A stretch of DNA of 64,000 nucleotides, from the NCBI RefSeq assembly GCF_016650635.1, contig NZ_JAEKFI010000001.1:620001-684000 (forward strand), given 5' to 3'. This DNA comes from Pseudomonas sp. TH43. Its GTDB lineage: Bacteria; Pseudomonadota; Gammaproteobacteria; Pseudomonadales; Pseudomonadaceae. The position numbers were made by a program, and so were the translations under genes. A model generated the notes under the pieces. The model was not told the DNA's origin, ran no database searches, and worked only from the letters and a program-made list of their open reading frames with translations. Below are positions 7,890 through 16,643 of the stretch, one piece after another; the first letter of the stretch is position 1; each line of letters starts with the position of its first letter.

Positions 7890-8597
7890 CTAAAAATGAA
7901 TACGTCTAATTTCACGAGCTAACCCATCGAGATCCGGAAATAGAGAGTATTCATTTACTCCCGCAATTAGCAGAAATCTTCTTGCATCAGCAATAGCCCG
8001 CCTTGGGATCAAAATTTTTCTAACTGCTTTGGGTGCAAGTTCATCTAGAGACGTTCTCGAATCCATATGAATGGTAAAATGTGATTTCTGGCTAAAGGCT
8101 CGTGGATGGTGACGCCCTGGCGCAGCAGCAACCACTGAGCCGGACAACTTTTTATCCCTATCGATGAATATAGTCTGATAATCACCTACGATATCCTTCA
8201 TTGTAAATAACGTCGGATCTTGTGATAACTCTCTATTCAACTCATATGGATCAAGCATCCATACACAAGGGACCTCTCGCCCTTCATCCCTAAGCGCAAA
8301 ATAGAGAGCCACGGCAAAACTATCAGTCCAGTCTAGCAATCTTGTAGGTATACCATGATGCTGCATAGATATCGCTAACGACCAAGGATTAATACCCTCC
8401 GGAAGTAGCGGCCCAGCCATTGTTTGATAATCAAAATATATAGATTTTTCAGTTGAGGGCGATACGCGCGTACGACCAATGCCTGGAATCAGCTTCCATT
8501 CGGCATCCCGATGCCCCCTAAAAAGTAGCCCGAACGGACCAGCATCTTCAACTAAAGCAGCAACCTCTTCGTATATTTTATTCCAAACCAAAATCAC
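7890..8597 (-). CDS. FRG-domain protein, 235 aa
   Basis: The FRG signature is clear: LLFRGHRDAEWKLIPGIGR at residues 23-41 and QHHGIPTRLLDWTDSFAVAL at about 79-98. FRG domains are named for the Phe-Arg-Gly motif; their activity is not established, and they recur in prophages and accessory islands. The start is ambiguous: GTG at 8597 has GGAG only 2 bp away, whereas an in-frame TTG at 8591 has the same GGAG at 8 bp. The gene is AT-rich and opposite to the phage operon, so it looks acquired separately. A defence or toxin role is an inference. Confidence 0.75.
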   Translation of the reverse strand: MILVWNKIYEEVAALVEDAGPFGLLFRGHRDAEWKLIPGIGRTRVSPSTEKSIYFDYQTMAGPLLPEGINPWSLAISMQHHGIPTRLLDWTDSFAVALYFALRDEGREVPCVWMLDPYELNRELSQDPTLFTMKDIVGDYQTIFIDRDKKLSGSVVAAAPGRHHPRAFSQKSHFTIHMDSRTSLDELAPKAVRKILIPRRAIADARRFLLIAGVNEYSLFPDLDGLAREIRRIHF

Positions 8598-8697
8598 AAC
8601 TCCATTTTCTGATTATACGTCTTACCGCACATTTCAACATAGGTTAGCTGGAAGCGCGCAACCGCTCCATCTAAAAACTCTACTCCCTTCAAAGTCA

Positions 8698-8711
8698 GCC
8701 GCTATAGCGGC
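8698..8711. promoter_or_regulatory. Perfect 14-bp palindrome just before a ribosome binding site
   Basis: GCCGCTATAGCGGC reads the same on both strands and abuts AAGGA, the ribosome binding site of the 8724 gene. It could be an operator or an RNA hairpin affecting translation. No binding protein can be named. Confidence 0.35.
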
Positions 8712-8723
8712 AAGGACGAAGTC

Positions 8724-9326
8724 ATGCCTGAAGAAAATGAAATTCGCCTGAACAGCGCTGCGCGGGATGTCATGGCCGAGCGACAACGCCAAGTGTCCGC
8801 CGAGGGCTTTTCGCTGTATCGCGACGACCTGTACGTGAATGGCGAACTTGCCGAAGCAGCATCCACCTATGCAAGCCTCGCCGGGAAGCCGCGCAGCCTG
8901 AGTACGGCCTGGCCCCGTGTGATCGGCGAGTTCAAGCCGAGTGCTGATCGGCGCCGCGACCTTGTGAAGGCAGCGGCGTTACTGCTGGCAGAGATTGAGC
9001 GCGTCGATCGCGTCGGCCTGATCAAACACTGGCCGGTAAGGCGGGATGAAAACGGGATGTTCCAGCACCCCGATATGCCCGACTTCGACGAGGGTGATGG
9101 CGACAAATGCAAAGCATGGATCGCTGAGCAGGGCCTGACCGTGGCCATGGTAAGTCTTGAGTCCGCTGAGCCAGCAATTGCCGACCGCTACTTCGAATCA
9201 CACGATCCGAATTGCAGCTACTGGGAACCTGACCGCCCCGACGGCGAAGGATGGTTCTGCCTGGCTATTCACGATACCGACGATGGCCCGGTCTGCTGGT
9301 GGGCACGCCGCGAGGTGACGCCATGA
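8724..9326 (+). CDS. Phage-region hypothetical protein, 200 aa
   Basis: The N-terminal 95 residues (SAARDVMAERQRQVSAEGF through RRRDLVKAAALLLAEIERVD) resemble a helical domain common in small phage proteins of Pseudomonas, with conserved GELAEAA and DLVKAAALLLAEIER blocks. The C-terminal part contains DPNCSYWEPDRPDGEGWFC and a final WWARRE. AAGGA precedes the ATG. The stop overlaps the following ASCH gene by 4 bp (ATGA). Function unknown. Confidence 0.6.
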   Translation: MPEENEIRLNSAARDVMAERQRQVSAEGFSLYRDDLYVNGELAEAASTYASLAGKPRSLSTAWPRVIGEFKPSADRRRDLVKAAALLLAEIERVDRVGLIKHWPVRRDENGMFQHPDMPDFDEGDGDKCKAWIAEQGLTVAMVSLESAEPAIADRYFESHDPNCSYWEPDRPDGEGWFCLAIHDTDDGPVCWWARREVTP

Positions 9327-10045
9327 GCCAGGTCAAGGAACGGCCGATCCTGTTCTCGGCGCCGATGGTGCGCGCCATTCTGGATGGCCGGAAGACGGTC
9401 ACGCGGCGGCCAGTGAAAACAGATTGGATTCAGTCGGATCGAGCGCCGCTCAACACCGCTCCCGGCCTTTTCCACTTCTGGTGCAGTGGTGAGCACGTCT
9501 GTCCTTATGGTGAGCCTGGACAGCGGCTATGGGTTCGCGAGACCTGGTACTGCGATCACGACGACGTCATGCGCGGCCCATACCTCGAGCCGGATAACTT
9601 GGATGTCCGCGAGGCGCGCGAGGACGGCACGCTGGTCTATGCCGCCGATGGCCTGACGCCTTACGAACAAGAGCAGCCTGTCTGGAAGCCGAGCATCCTC
9701 ATGCCGCGCTGGGCCTGCCGCATCCTGCTGGAGATCACCGACGTTCGCGTCGAACGCTTGCAGGACATCAGCGAAGAGCAGGCCAAGGCCGAAGGCTGCT
9801 TCTTCACCGACCACGGCAAAGCCTGCTTTCACAGCGGCAAAGGTGTCAGAGACGCCGCGCATTGTGAACTGCCGGAATCCACTCACCAGCAGCGCAATGG
9901 CTGGATGTGGGACCAAACGACCAGCCACGAACAATGCCTTGGTTCCGCTCGCAACGCCTTCGGCAACCTGTGGCAAACGACTGGCGGCGACTGGGCCGCC
10001 AACCCGTGGGTCTGGGTCATCGAGTTCAAGAGGGTGACGCCATGA
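9323..10045 (+). CDS. ASCH-like phage protein, 240 aa
   Basis: The N-terminus RPILFSAPMVRAILDGRKTV and the motifs GQRLWVRETW, PRWACRILLEITDVRVERLQ and FGNLWQ are typical of the ASCH-like proteins found in many phages, which have an RNA-binding-type PUA-like fold. The precise role in phages is not established. The true start is the ATG at 9323, in an ATGA overlap with the upstream gene, not the earlier in-frame ATG at 9251. The stop overlaps an 18-codon reading frame. Confidence 0.75.
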   Translation: MSQVKERPILFSAPMVRAILDGRKTVTRRPVKTDWIQSDRAPLNTAPGLFHFWCSGEHVCPYGEPGQRLWVRETWYCDHDDVMRGPYLEPDNLDVREAREDGTLVYAADGLTPYEQEQPVWKPSILMPRWACRILLEITDVRVERLQDISEEQAKAEGCFFTDHGKACFHSGKGVRDAAHCELPESTHQQRNGWMWDQTTSHEQCLGSARNAFGNLWQTTGGDWAANPWVWVIEFKRVTP

Positions 10046-10098
10046 TCTTCGCCCCGCTCTACATGGCCTACATCATCTACAAGGGGCCGTGGCGATGA
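10042..10098 (+). CDS. Possible 18-residue coupled peptide
   Basis: An ATG overlaps the stop of the ASCH gene (ATGA) and the frame closes at 10096-10098 in another ATGA overlap with the methyltransferase start. It encodes a hydrophobic peptide ending in YIIYKGPWR. The exact fit between two genes suggests it couples translation from one to the next; it may have no other function. Confidence 0.35.
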   Translation: MIFAPLYMAYIIYKGPWR

Positions 10099-11183
10099 CA
10101 GAACAACACCGCATTCTGGTCGGTGACTGCGTCGACATGATGCGGACGCTGCCGGATAAGTCAGTTCACACCTGCGTTACCAGCCCGCCCTACTTCGGCC
10201 TGCGCGATTACGGCGTAGACGGGCAGATCGGCCTGGAGGAAACCCCGGGCGAGTTCATTGCCCGACTGGTCGAAGTTTTCCGCGAAGTGCGTCGGGTACT
10301 CCGCGACGACGGCACTGCCTGGGTGAACATGGGCGACAGTTATGCCGGCAGCTGGGGCGCGCAAGGCAAACGCGAGACGCCCGCCGCGATTAGTCGGAAT
10401 AGCATCAGCAATCATCCGAAGCGCGCCGGCACGGGGCGCCTGACTGAAGGCTACAAAGGGAAGGATCTGATGGGCATGCCCTGGCGCCTCGCCTTCGCTC
10501 TGCAGGATGACGGTTGGTATCTGCGACAGGACATCATCTGGAACAAGCCAAACCCGATGCCGGAGAGCGTGCGCGACCGTTGCACCAAATCGCACGAATA
10601 TGTGTTCCTGCTCAGCAAGTCGAAGAAGTACTACTTCGACCAAGCGGCGATCCTTGAGCCGTGTTCGCCCAACACTCATGCCAGGCTGTCGCAGGACGTA
10701 CAGGCGCAGATCGGCAGCGAGCGGGCGAATGGCGGAGCCAAGAGCAACGGCAACATGAAGGCGACCGCGCGGAAGACCAACGGCGTTGGCTGGGGTTATG
10801 GAAGCGATGCTGATGAGCGCCAGCGCGGAAGGGTCAAGGATAACGAGTCGATGAATTCGGCACTCGCGATCATGCCGACGGAGCGAAACAAGCGCAGCGT
10901 TTGGACTGTGGCCACACATAGCTTCAAGGGCGCCCACTTCGCCACCTTCCCGCCTGATCTGATCCGCCCTTGTGTTCTCGCCGGCGCACCCCGCGGCGGC
11001 GTGGTTCTCGACCCGTTCGGCGGCGCCGGTACCACTTCGCTGGTGTCGATGCAGGAAGGTCGCCGTTCGATCATCTGCGAGCTGAACCCCGAGTACGCCG
11101 CAATGGCCCGGCGCCGGATTGACGCGGCCTGGCTCGACGGCGCCGCGCAGATGGACGTTTTCCACGACGCTGCAAACGCCTAA
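10095..11183 (+). CDS. Phage DNA (cytosine-N4-type) methyltransferase, 362 aa
   Basis: It transfers methyl groups from S-adenosylmethionine to DNA bases. The catalytic motif TSPPY at residues 29-33 precedes the cofactor motif DPFGGAGTT at about residue 306, the order of the beta class; SPPY points to N4-cytosine rather than adenine. The ATG at 10095 overlaps the preceding stop. No restriction endonuclease is encoded nearby, so it is an orphan, probably protecting phage DNA from host restriction or acting in regulation. Target sequence cannot be read from the gene. Confidence 0.8.
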   Translation: MTEQHRILVGDCVDMMRTLPDKSVHTCVTSPPYFGLRDYGVDGQIGLEETPGEFIARLVEVFREVRRVLRDDGTAWVNMGDSYAGSWGAQGKRETPAAISRNSISNHPKRAGTGRLTEGYKGKDLMGMPWRLAFALQDDGWYLRQDIIWNKPNPMPESVRDRCTKSHEYVFLLSKSKKYYFDQAAILEPCSPNTHARLSQDVQAQIGSERANGGAKSNGNMKATARKTNGVGWGYGSDADERQRGRVKDNESMNSALAIMPTERNKRSVWTVATHSFKGAHFATFPPDLIRPCVLAGAPRGGVVLDPFGGAGTTSLVSMQEGRRSIICELNPEYAAMARRRIDAAWLDGAAQMDVFHDAANA

Positions 11184-11235
11184 CCCCTCCCCCAACTCAA
11201 CAGCCTGCCGGTGTACGGCGGGCGAGGAATTCTGC

Positions 11236-11559
11236 ATGCCAAAAGTTATGCGGTCCGTCGCAGACTCAAGCGCGGAACACGGCTTCCGAATCGAGCCTGC
11301 GACATACGAGCAGGCGGAAGAACTTGCGGGTTTCCGGCTTGATCGCCGACGCAAATACTGGATCACCGAGGACGGCGAGGTTGAGAAAGACGGCGTCGTG
11401 ACGCTGTCGTGTAGCGGGTGCAGTTGCGGATGTGAGGGTGGCTGCAGTTGCGGCCCATCGTCCGGATGCAGCGAGTGCGGCTACACGGGCAGGCGGCGCT
11501 TTCACTTCGGGTACCCCGCTCAATCCCCCGAGCAACGAAAAGAACTTCGAAACCTTTAA
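11236..11559 (+). CDS. Small protein with very cysteine-rich C-terminal half, 107 aa
   Basis: Residues 56-80 carry nine cysteines in the pattern CSGCSCGCEGGCSCG followed by GCSECGYTG, an arrangement able to hold more than one metal ion. The N-terminal half is a soluble segment ending in YWITEDGEVEKDG, which resembles a short beta-hairpin. ATG at 11236 follows GGCGAGGAAT. It lies between the methyltransferase and the DUF4224 gene. A zinc-binding regulatory or structural role is possible; nothing is shown. Confidence 0.55.
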   Translation: MPKVMRSVADSSAEHGFRIEPATYEQAEELAGFRLDRRRKYWITEDGEVEKDGVVTLSCSGCSCGCEGGCSCGPSSGCSECGYTGRRRFHFGYPAQSPEQRKELRNL

Positions 11560-11594
11560 CCACCTTCTGCCGCCACGCGCGGCATGGATAGCTC

Positions 11595-11801
11595 ATGAAC
11601 ATTCAATTTTTATCGCATGAGGAGGTTTGCGAGCTGACCGGCGCGCGGACCAAGGCAGGACAAATCCTGAATCTAAAGAAAAATGGGATCCGGCATTCAA
11701 TCAAGCGCAGCGGCTGGCCAGCAGTGACGGCCTTGGCAGTCACCGCCGTCGGATCGTACGAACCAGAAAAACCTGTGTGGACGCCAAGAAAGGCCAGTTG
11801 A
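11595..11801 (+). CDS. DUF4224-type protein, 68 aa
   Basis: The opening residues FLSHEEVCELTGARTKAGQI are characteristic of the DUF4224 family, small proteins usually encoded directly before a phage integrase. The helical N-terminus resembles the winged-helix start of excisionases, so a role in directing excision is plausible but unproven. A 1-bp gap separates its stop from the integrase ATG, so the two are surely co-translated. Confidence 0.7.
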   Translation: MNIQFLSHEEVCELTGARTKAGQILNLKKNGIRHSIKRSGWPAVTALAVTAVGSYEPEKPVWTPRKAS

Positions 11802-11802
11802 G

Positions 11803-12834
11803 ATGGGAAGAAGACCAATGAAGCCGGGTTCCATAGCCCGGCTGCGGGAACGTAAAAAGGCAAGTGGCCGGATCTACTATTACTACGAGCTGGGTGGAAA
11901 AGACCGTAAGGAAATAGCGTTGGGCAGCGATTACGGCCTGGCGATCATGGAATACGCGAAGCTGGAGCGTGATCGAACCGCGGTTGAACTGGTTGCCAAG
12001 GTCGTCACGTTTCGCTACGTGGCCGAGAAGTACATGATCGAGGTAGTGCCAACCAAGGCAGAAAGCACTCAGAAGGACAATGTGCGCGAGCTAAAGAACC
12101 TGATGGCGTTCTTCGATGATCCGCCGGCACCGCTCGAGACAATCGAACCGCTCCATGTCCGCCAGTATTTAACCTGGCGAAAATCTGCACCTGTTCGGGC
12201 AAATCGGGAAAAGGCTTTGCTGAGCGCGATCTGGAACTACGCACGAGACAAGGGCTACACGTCGCTGGCCAACCCTTGCTCCGGAATCAAGGGCAACAAA
12301 GAAACGGGCCGGGATACCTATGTCGAGGATGAACTGTTCAAACGGGTACATGACAAGGCTGACGCCGGATTGCGCGACGCCATGGACCTGGCCTATTTGA
12401 CCGGACAACGAGTGACAGACACGCGACTTATGGATGAACGAGACGTGCGCGACGGCCAGATCTGGGTGCTCCAGGGGAAAACGAAGGCCAAACGACGGAT
12501 CGAGGTAACTGGTGAGCTGAAAGTTTTGATTGATCGAATCATGGCCCGGAAGTCCGGACACAAAGTCCGCTCGACGCGGCTGATCGTGGCAGAAGACGGC
12601 ACTCCGATGACGGAGGCAATGTTGCGCAGGAGATTTGATGTGGCCAGGGAGGCCGCAGGCGTTGAAAAGGCCGAGTTTCAAATGCGCGATTTACGCGCCA
12701 AGGCTGGTACAGATAAGGCTGAATCGAGCGGCGACATCATGCAGGCCAAAGATCAACTTGGGCATACCACCGTGGTGATGACCGAGCAGTACATCCGTAA
12801 TCGTAAGGGTAAAAAGGTCATGCCCACAAAGTGA
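11803..12834 (+). CDS. Tyrosine-type phage integrase, 343 aa
   Basis: Catalyses site-specific integration and excision of the element. The catalytic domain shows Arg203 (LTGQR), Arg298 in RDLRAKAGTD, His321 in QLGH and the nucleophile Tyr330 in VMTEQY. The first His of the usual HxLR box is replaced by Arg at about 295. The N-terminal part contains the basic arm-binding region (MGRRPMKPGSIARLRERKK) and a core-binding domain around residues 65-155. It directly follows the DUF4224 gene and points at the tRNA-Leu 3' end, the likely attachment site. Confidence 0.9.
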   Translation: MGRRPMKPGSIARLRERKKASGRIYYYYELGGKDRKEIALGSDYGLAIMEYAKLERDRTAVELVAKVVTFRYVAEKYMIEVVPTKAESTQKDNVRELKNLMAFFDDPPAPLETIEPLHVRQYLTWRKSAPVRANREKALLSAIWNYARDKGYTSLANPCSGIKGNKETGRDTYVEDELFKRVHDKADAGLRDAMDLAYLTGQRVTDTRLMDERDVRDGQIWVLQGKTKAKRRIEVTGELKVLIDRIMARKSGHKVRSTRLIVAEDGTPMTEAMLRRRFDVAREAAGVEKAEFQMRDLRAKAGTDKAESSGDIMQAKDQLGHTTVVMTEQYIRNRKGKKVMPTK

Positions 12835-12865
12835 ATTGCGAACCACTGTCAGAATTGCGACCCGG

Positions 12866-12907
12866 AAACAAACAAGGGCTTGCATCAGCTTTCGCCCGCA
12901 AACCCTT
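12866..12907 (-). terminator. Probable terminator of tRNA-Leu transcript
   Basis: Read on the minus strand, an imperfect stem (12898-12907 with 12874-12883) is followed by a T-rich stretch (TTGTTTGTTT). It lies directly downstream of tRNA-Leu. Because it is on the prophage side of the tRNA, it may be element-borne and replace the original host terminator. Confidence 0.5.
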
Positions 12908-12916
12908 GATTTAAGA

Positions 12917-13003
12917 TGGTGCCCGAAGCCGGAATCGAACCGGCACGCCCTTACGAGCGGGGGATTTTAAGTCCCATGCGTCTACCAGTTTCGCCATTCG
13001 GGC
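12917..13003 (-). tRNA. tRNA-Leu (anticodon TAA), probable integration site
   Basis: Minus-strand 87-nt tRNA with acceptor stem GCCCGAA/TTCGGGC, D-loop, anticodon TAA in GACTTAAAATC, long variable arm, T-loop GGTTCGATTCC and encoded CCA. Its length and variable arm are those of a leucine tRNA. The 3' end faces the integrase, so the recombination core is expected inside the 3' half of this gene, regenerated by element DNA. Confidence 0.93.
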
Positions 13004-13150
13004 GGTAGCGCGGTGTTGCTCTCTTCAGTCGTCGAGTCGCGATCCTCAAAGGATGGCAGGCTTGAGCAGCAGAGCGGGAAATATATACATCAGTTCCCGG
13101 TGAAGCAAGTTCGCAATGGCCTTATTCAAGACTAAATCTTGCAGCGCACT

Positions 13151-13191
13151 GGAAATAAAAAAGCTCCGTAAATCATGGATCTACGGAGCTT
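13151..13191 (-). terminator. Intrinsic terminator after tRNA-Cys
   Basis: On the minus strand a 10-bp perfect stem (AAGCTCCGTA with TACGGAGCTT) is followed by TTTTATTT. It lies between tRNA-Cys and tRNA-Leu, implying that Gly and Cys tRNAs end here while tRNA-Leu is transcribed by read-through or its own promoter. Confidence 0.7.
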
Positions 13192-13199
13192 GTTTATAG

Positions 13200-13273
13200 T
13201 GGAGGCCGAGGTCGGAATCGAACCGGCGTAGGTGGATTTGCAATCCACTGCATAACCATTTTGCTACTCGGCC
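13200..13273 (-). tRNA. tRNA-Cys (anticodon GCA)
   Basis: Minus-strand 74-nt tRNA with acceptor stem GGCCGAG/CTCGGCC, anticodon GCA in GATTGCAAATC, T-arm GGTTCGATTCC and encoded CCA. It sits between tRNA-Gly and tRNA-Leu downstream of pgsA, a conserved Pseudomonas order. Confidence 0.95.
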
Positions 13274-13319
13274 TCAAAACGTTTGTTATCAGTAGCACAA
13301 CAACAAACGCGTTTTAACT

Positions 13320-13395
<76 letters not shown>

Positions 13396-13455
13396 TTGGT
13401 GATGCGCATTTTATAGAATTAAGAAGCTCCGTCAACCCCTTGATTCAAAAAAGTT

Positions 13456-14016
13456 TTATTTCTTTTCAACATCGGTCTTCAGATGCGGCCAGGCGGCGCG
13501 AAGGTATTGAACCATCGACCACAAAGTCAGGCCCGCAGACACCATCAGCAAGGCATAACCCAGAACAACCCAGAAACTGAAATCCCTCGGGTTGGCCAGC
13601 AGAATCACCAGCGCGAGCATTTGCGCGGCGGTTTTCCATTTACCCAGGTTGGACACCGCGACGTGGGCACGGGCGCCGAGTTCGGCCATCCACTCACGTA
13701 ATGCTGACACAACAATCTCGCGACCGATAATCACCGCTGCGGGCAGCGTGAGCCAGAGATTGCCGTGCTCTTGCACCAGTAGCACCAACGCCACTGCCAC
13801 CATCAGCTTGTCGGCGACCGGATCAAGGAACGCGCCGAACGGCGTGCTCTGCTCCAGTCGGCGGGCCAGATAACCATCCAGCCAGTCCGTTGCAGCCGCA
13901 AAGGCAAACACCGAGGCGGAGGCCATGTAACTCCACTGGTAAGGCAGATAAAACAGCAAAATGAAGATCGGGATGAGCAGGACGCGTAGAACGGTAATCA
14001 GATTAGGGATATTCAT
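13456..14016 (-). CDS. pgsA: CDP-diacylglycerol-glycerol-3-phosphate phosphatidyltransferase, 186 aa
   Basis: Makes phosphatidylglycerophosphate from CDP-diacylglycerol and glycerol-3-phosphate in the inner membrane, the committed step to phosphatidylglycerol and cardiolipin. The CDP-alcohol phosphotransferase signature DGYLARRL followed by [10 protein letters not shown] is present near residues 47-70, with four or five hydrophobic segments. Start at [12 protein letters not shown]; an in-frame GTG two codons upstream is possible. It follows uvrC on the same strand (26-bp gap to the ORF end) and precedes the tRNA cluster, a conserved arrangement. Confidence 0.95.
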   Translation of the reverse strand: MNIPNLITVLRVLLIPIFILLFYLPYQWSYMASASVFAFAAATDWLDGYLARRLEQSTPFGAFLDPVADKLMVAVALVLLVQEHGNLWLTLPAAVIIGREIVVSALREWMAELGARAHVAVSNLGKWKTAAQMLALVILLANPRDFSFWVVLGYALLMVSAGLTLWSMVQYLRAAWPHLKTDVEKK

Positions 14017-14048
14017 CGGCACAACTGGCTACGAGGTGAGGGGGCATT

Positions 14049-15872
14049 CTACTCGCTATGCAGGTTCGCATAAATCGACTCTGCGAGCTTTTTACTGATC
14101 CCCGGGGCTTTGGCGATCTCTTCGATGCTTGCACGAGTCAGTTCCTGCAATCCACCAAAATGTTTCAACAAGTCGCGACGTCGCGTCGGCCCTACTCCCG
14201 CAACGCCTTCCAGCGTTGAGGTGCGACGGGTTTTGCCACGGCGCGCACGGTGTCCAGTAATTGCAAAACGGTGGGCCTCGTCACGGATCTGCTGAATCAG
14301 GTGCAGCGCCGGCGAATCACCCCGCAGAGTAAATTCGTGAGCTGCATCATTCAGATACAAAGTTTCAAATCCTGCCTTTCGAGTCGCGCCCTTCGCTACA
14401 CCGAGCAAAATCAGATCTGGCACGGCCAGTTCGTTGAGCACGTCACGCGCCATCGACAGCTGGCCCTTGCCACCGTCCACCAGGAGAATATCGGGCAACT
14501 TGCCCTCGCCGTCCTTCAGTTTGCTGAATCGTCGAGTCAGGGCCTGGTGCATGGCGGCATAGTCGTCACCTGCCGTGACACCTTCGATGTTGTATCGGCG
14601 GTAATCCGATTTGATCGCACCTTCCGGGCCGAATACTACGCAGGATGCAACCGTCGCCTCACCACTGGAGTGACTGATGTCGTAACACTCCAGGCGCTGC
14701 GGTGGCTCATCGAGATTAAGCACTTCGGCCAACGCCTCGAAGCGTGCGGCGGTGTGTTGACGATTAGCCAAGCGCGCGCCCAATGCCTGTTCGGCGTTGG
14801 TCACAGCCAATTGCTGCCATCGCGCTCGGGTACCGCGAACCCGGTGGCTGATGACCAGTTCACGTCCACGCAGCTCATTAATCGCCTCGATCAGCGTCGG
14901 AAAGTCTTCGTGCACCACGTTGACGATAAGCTCGCTCGGCAAATCGCGTTCCGGGCTGCTGATGAAGTACTGGCCGAGAAACGCCGCCATGACTTCAGAA
15001 ACGTCCTCTTCAATTCCCACTTGCGGGAAGAAGTTCTTGCTACCCAGCACACGCCCGCCACGGACACTGATCAAATGCACACAAGCGCCGCCCGGGTTGA
15101 CGAATGCCGCAATGACATCGATGTCGCCCGTACCACCTTCCATACTCTGTTGATCCTGCACACGGCGCAGCAAAGCGATCTGATCGCGCAACTCGGCAGC
15201 GCGCTCGAACTCAAGGTTGATCGCCGCCTCTTCCATTGCCGTGGACAGTTCATTGGTTAGCGCATGACTGCGTCCCTCGAGGAACATTACCGAGTGACGC
15301 ACATCTTCGGCATAGACCTCAGGTTCCACCAGGCCAACACAGGGGGCCTTGCAGCGTTTGATCTGGTATTGAAGGCACGGACGAGTCCTGTTCTTGTAAT
15401 AGCTGTCCTCACACTGGCGAACGAAGAATGTCTTTTGCAGCAGACTGAGACTTTCGCGTATGGCCCCGGCGCTCGGATACGGGCCAAAGTACTTACCTTT
15501 GGCTTTCTTCGCGCCGCGATGGATGCTCAGACGTGGGAACTGGCCGTCAGACAGAAACACGTAGGGATAGGACTTATCGTCGCGCAACAGAATGTTGTAC
15601 GGCGGACGCCACTCCTTGATCAGCGTCTGCTCAAGCAGGAGCGCCTCGGTCTCATTCGCCGTGATGGTCGTTTCGACCTGCGCTATGCGCCCAACCAGCG
15701 CAGCGGTTTTCGGCGCCAGCCCGGTCTTGCGAAAATAACTGGCCAGACGCTTTTTAAGATTCTTGGCCTTGCCGACATAGAGTAGACGCGCATCGCTGTC
15801 GAACATGCGATAGACGCCAGGACGCCCGCTGACGGTCGACAGAAAAGCACCAGAATCAAATGTTTCAGTCAT
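14049..15872 (-). CDS. uvrC: Excinuclease ABC subunit C, 607 aa
   Basis: Makes the dual incisions around DNA lesions in nucleotide excision repair together with UvrB. Domain order is standard: GIY-YIG nuclease ([20 protein letters not shown], residues 18-37), a UVR motif that contacts UvrB ([15 protein letters not shown], about 200-225), the RNase H-like 5' nuclease core ([19 protein letters not shown], about 400) and C-terminal helix-hairpin-helix repeats ([17 protein letters not shown]). Full family length. It starts 2 bp after gacA, so the two are one operon, as in other gammaproteobacteria. Confidence 0.97.
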   Translation of the reverse strand: MTETFDSGAFLSTVSGRPGVYRMFDSDARLLYVGKAKNLKKRLASYFRKTGLAPKTAALVGRIAQVETTITANETEALLLEQTLIKEWRPPYNILLRDDKSYPYVFLSDGQFPRLSIHRGAKKAKGKYFGPYPSAGAIRESLSLLQKTFFVRQCEDSYYKNRTRPCLQYQIKRCKAPCVGLVEPEVYAEDVRHSVMFLEGRSHALTNELSTAMEEAAINLEFERAAELRDQIALLRRVQDQQSMEGGTGDIDVIAAFVNPGGACVHLISVRGGRVLGSKNFFPQVGIEEDVSEVMAAFLGQYFISSPERDLPSELIVNVVHEDFPTLIEAINELRGRELVISHRVRGTRARWQQLAVTNAEQALGARLANRQHTAARFEALAEVLNLDEPPQRLECYDISHSSGEATVASCVVFGPEGAIKSDYRRYNIEGVTAGDDYAAMHQALTRRFSKLKDGEGKLPDILLVDGGKGQLSMARDVLNELAVPDLILLGVAKGATRKAGFETLYLNDAAHEFTLRGDSPALHLIQQIRDEAHRFAITGHRARRGKTRRTSTLEGVAGVGPTRRRDLLKHFGGLQELTRASIEEIAKAPGISKKLAESIYANLHSE

Positions 15873-15874
15873 GA

Positions 15875-16516
15875 TCAGGCGCTGGCATCGACCATGCCGT
15901 GGCGAACCGCTAACAGCGTCAACTCAACATCGCTACTGATCGAAAGCTTTTCGAAAATACGGTAGCGGTAGGTGTTCACGGTTTTCGGTGACAGGCACAA
16001 CTTGTCGGAAATGATCTGGACCTTCTGACAGCCGACAATCATCAAAGCGATCTGAATTTCCCGCTCGGACAAGGCATCGAACGGCGAATCGTTGGTAGGC
16101 TGAAAGGACTTGATCGCCAACTGCTGAGCGATCTGCGGGCTGATATAGCGCTGGCCAGCGAATACCAGGCGAATGGCCTGCACCATCTCCGGCAATCCTG
16201 CACCCTTGGTCAGATAGCCCGCGGCGCCAGCCTGCAACAACCTTGTAGGGAAAGGATCTTCCTCACAGACCGTGACGGCAACTACCTTGATATCCGGATG
16301 ACTGCGCAACAGCTTGCGCGTCGCTTCCAGGCCGCCAATGCCAGGCATTTTGACGTCCATCAGGACAACGTCGGGTTTCAACTCACGGGCCTTGATCAGG
16401 GACTCTTCCCCGGACTCGGCCTGGCCGACCACTTGCAAGCCATCGATATCGGCCAGCATACGTGTAATGCCTGTACGAACGAGATCATGGTCATCGACCA
16501 CTAGCACCCTAATCAA
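15875..16516 (-). CDS. gacA: Response regulator GacA, 213 aa, with TTG start
   Basis: GacA is phosphorylated by GacS and drives transcription of the small RNAs RsmX/Y/Z, controlling secondary metabolism and biocontrol traits. The receiver domain shows the acidic pocket VVDDHD and the phospho-acceptor Asp54 in VLMDVKMPG; the C-terminal LuxR-type helix-turn-helix includes [17 protein letters not shown] and [17 protein letters not shown]. The first codon is TTG (caa at 16514-16516 on the plus strand) with GAGGTG upstream; a TTG start is documented for gacA of P. fluorescens. No ATG alternative gives the full receiver domain. Confidence 0.97.
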   Translation of the reverse strand: MIRVLVVDDHDLVRTGITRMLADIDGLQVVGQAESGEESLIKARELKPDVVLMDVKMPGIGGLEATRKLLRSHPDIKVVAVTVCEEDPFPTRLLQAGAAGYLTKGAGLPEMVQAIRLVFAGQRYISPQIAQQLAIKSFQPTNDSPFDALSEREIQIALMIVGCQKVQIISDKLCLSPKTVNTYRYRIFEKLSISSDVELTLLAVRHGMVDASA

Positions 16517-16643
16517 GCAGACACCTCGCGATATGGTCTTATTGGGATGCCGGACACCTTAGCAAAAAGAGCCAGACAGACCTAGCGGAAAGCCGCATTT
16601 AAAAAGTTTCAATTCATCTTTCAGAGCTTGCCGGCCGTGGGTT

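Larger units (their letters stand above)
1..12916. mobile_element. Right (integrase) end of a prophage or phage-derived element at tRNA-Leu
   Basis: A run of short plus-strand genes with ATGA/GTGA overlaps carries RecT, a YqaJ nuclease, an ASCH protein, a DNA methyltransferase, a DUF4224 protein and a tyrosine integrase. The integrase stops 82 bp before the 3' end of a minus-strand tRNA-Leu, the usual arrangement for insertion into a tRNA 3' end. No structural, lysis or repressor genes are visible, so the rest of the element, and the other attachment site, must lie left of position 1. Whether it is intact cannot be judged from this window. Confidence 0.85.

Noticed and set aside
12834..12865. 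Direct repeat ATTGCGA after the integrase as integrase arm sites
   Set aside because: Only two 7-bp copies, too short to support without comparison to other attachment sites.
14250..15260. Long plus-strand frame inside uvrC
   Set aside because: Antisense shadow of a conserved gene in high-GC DNA, without a ribosome binding site or recognisable motif.
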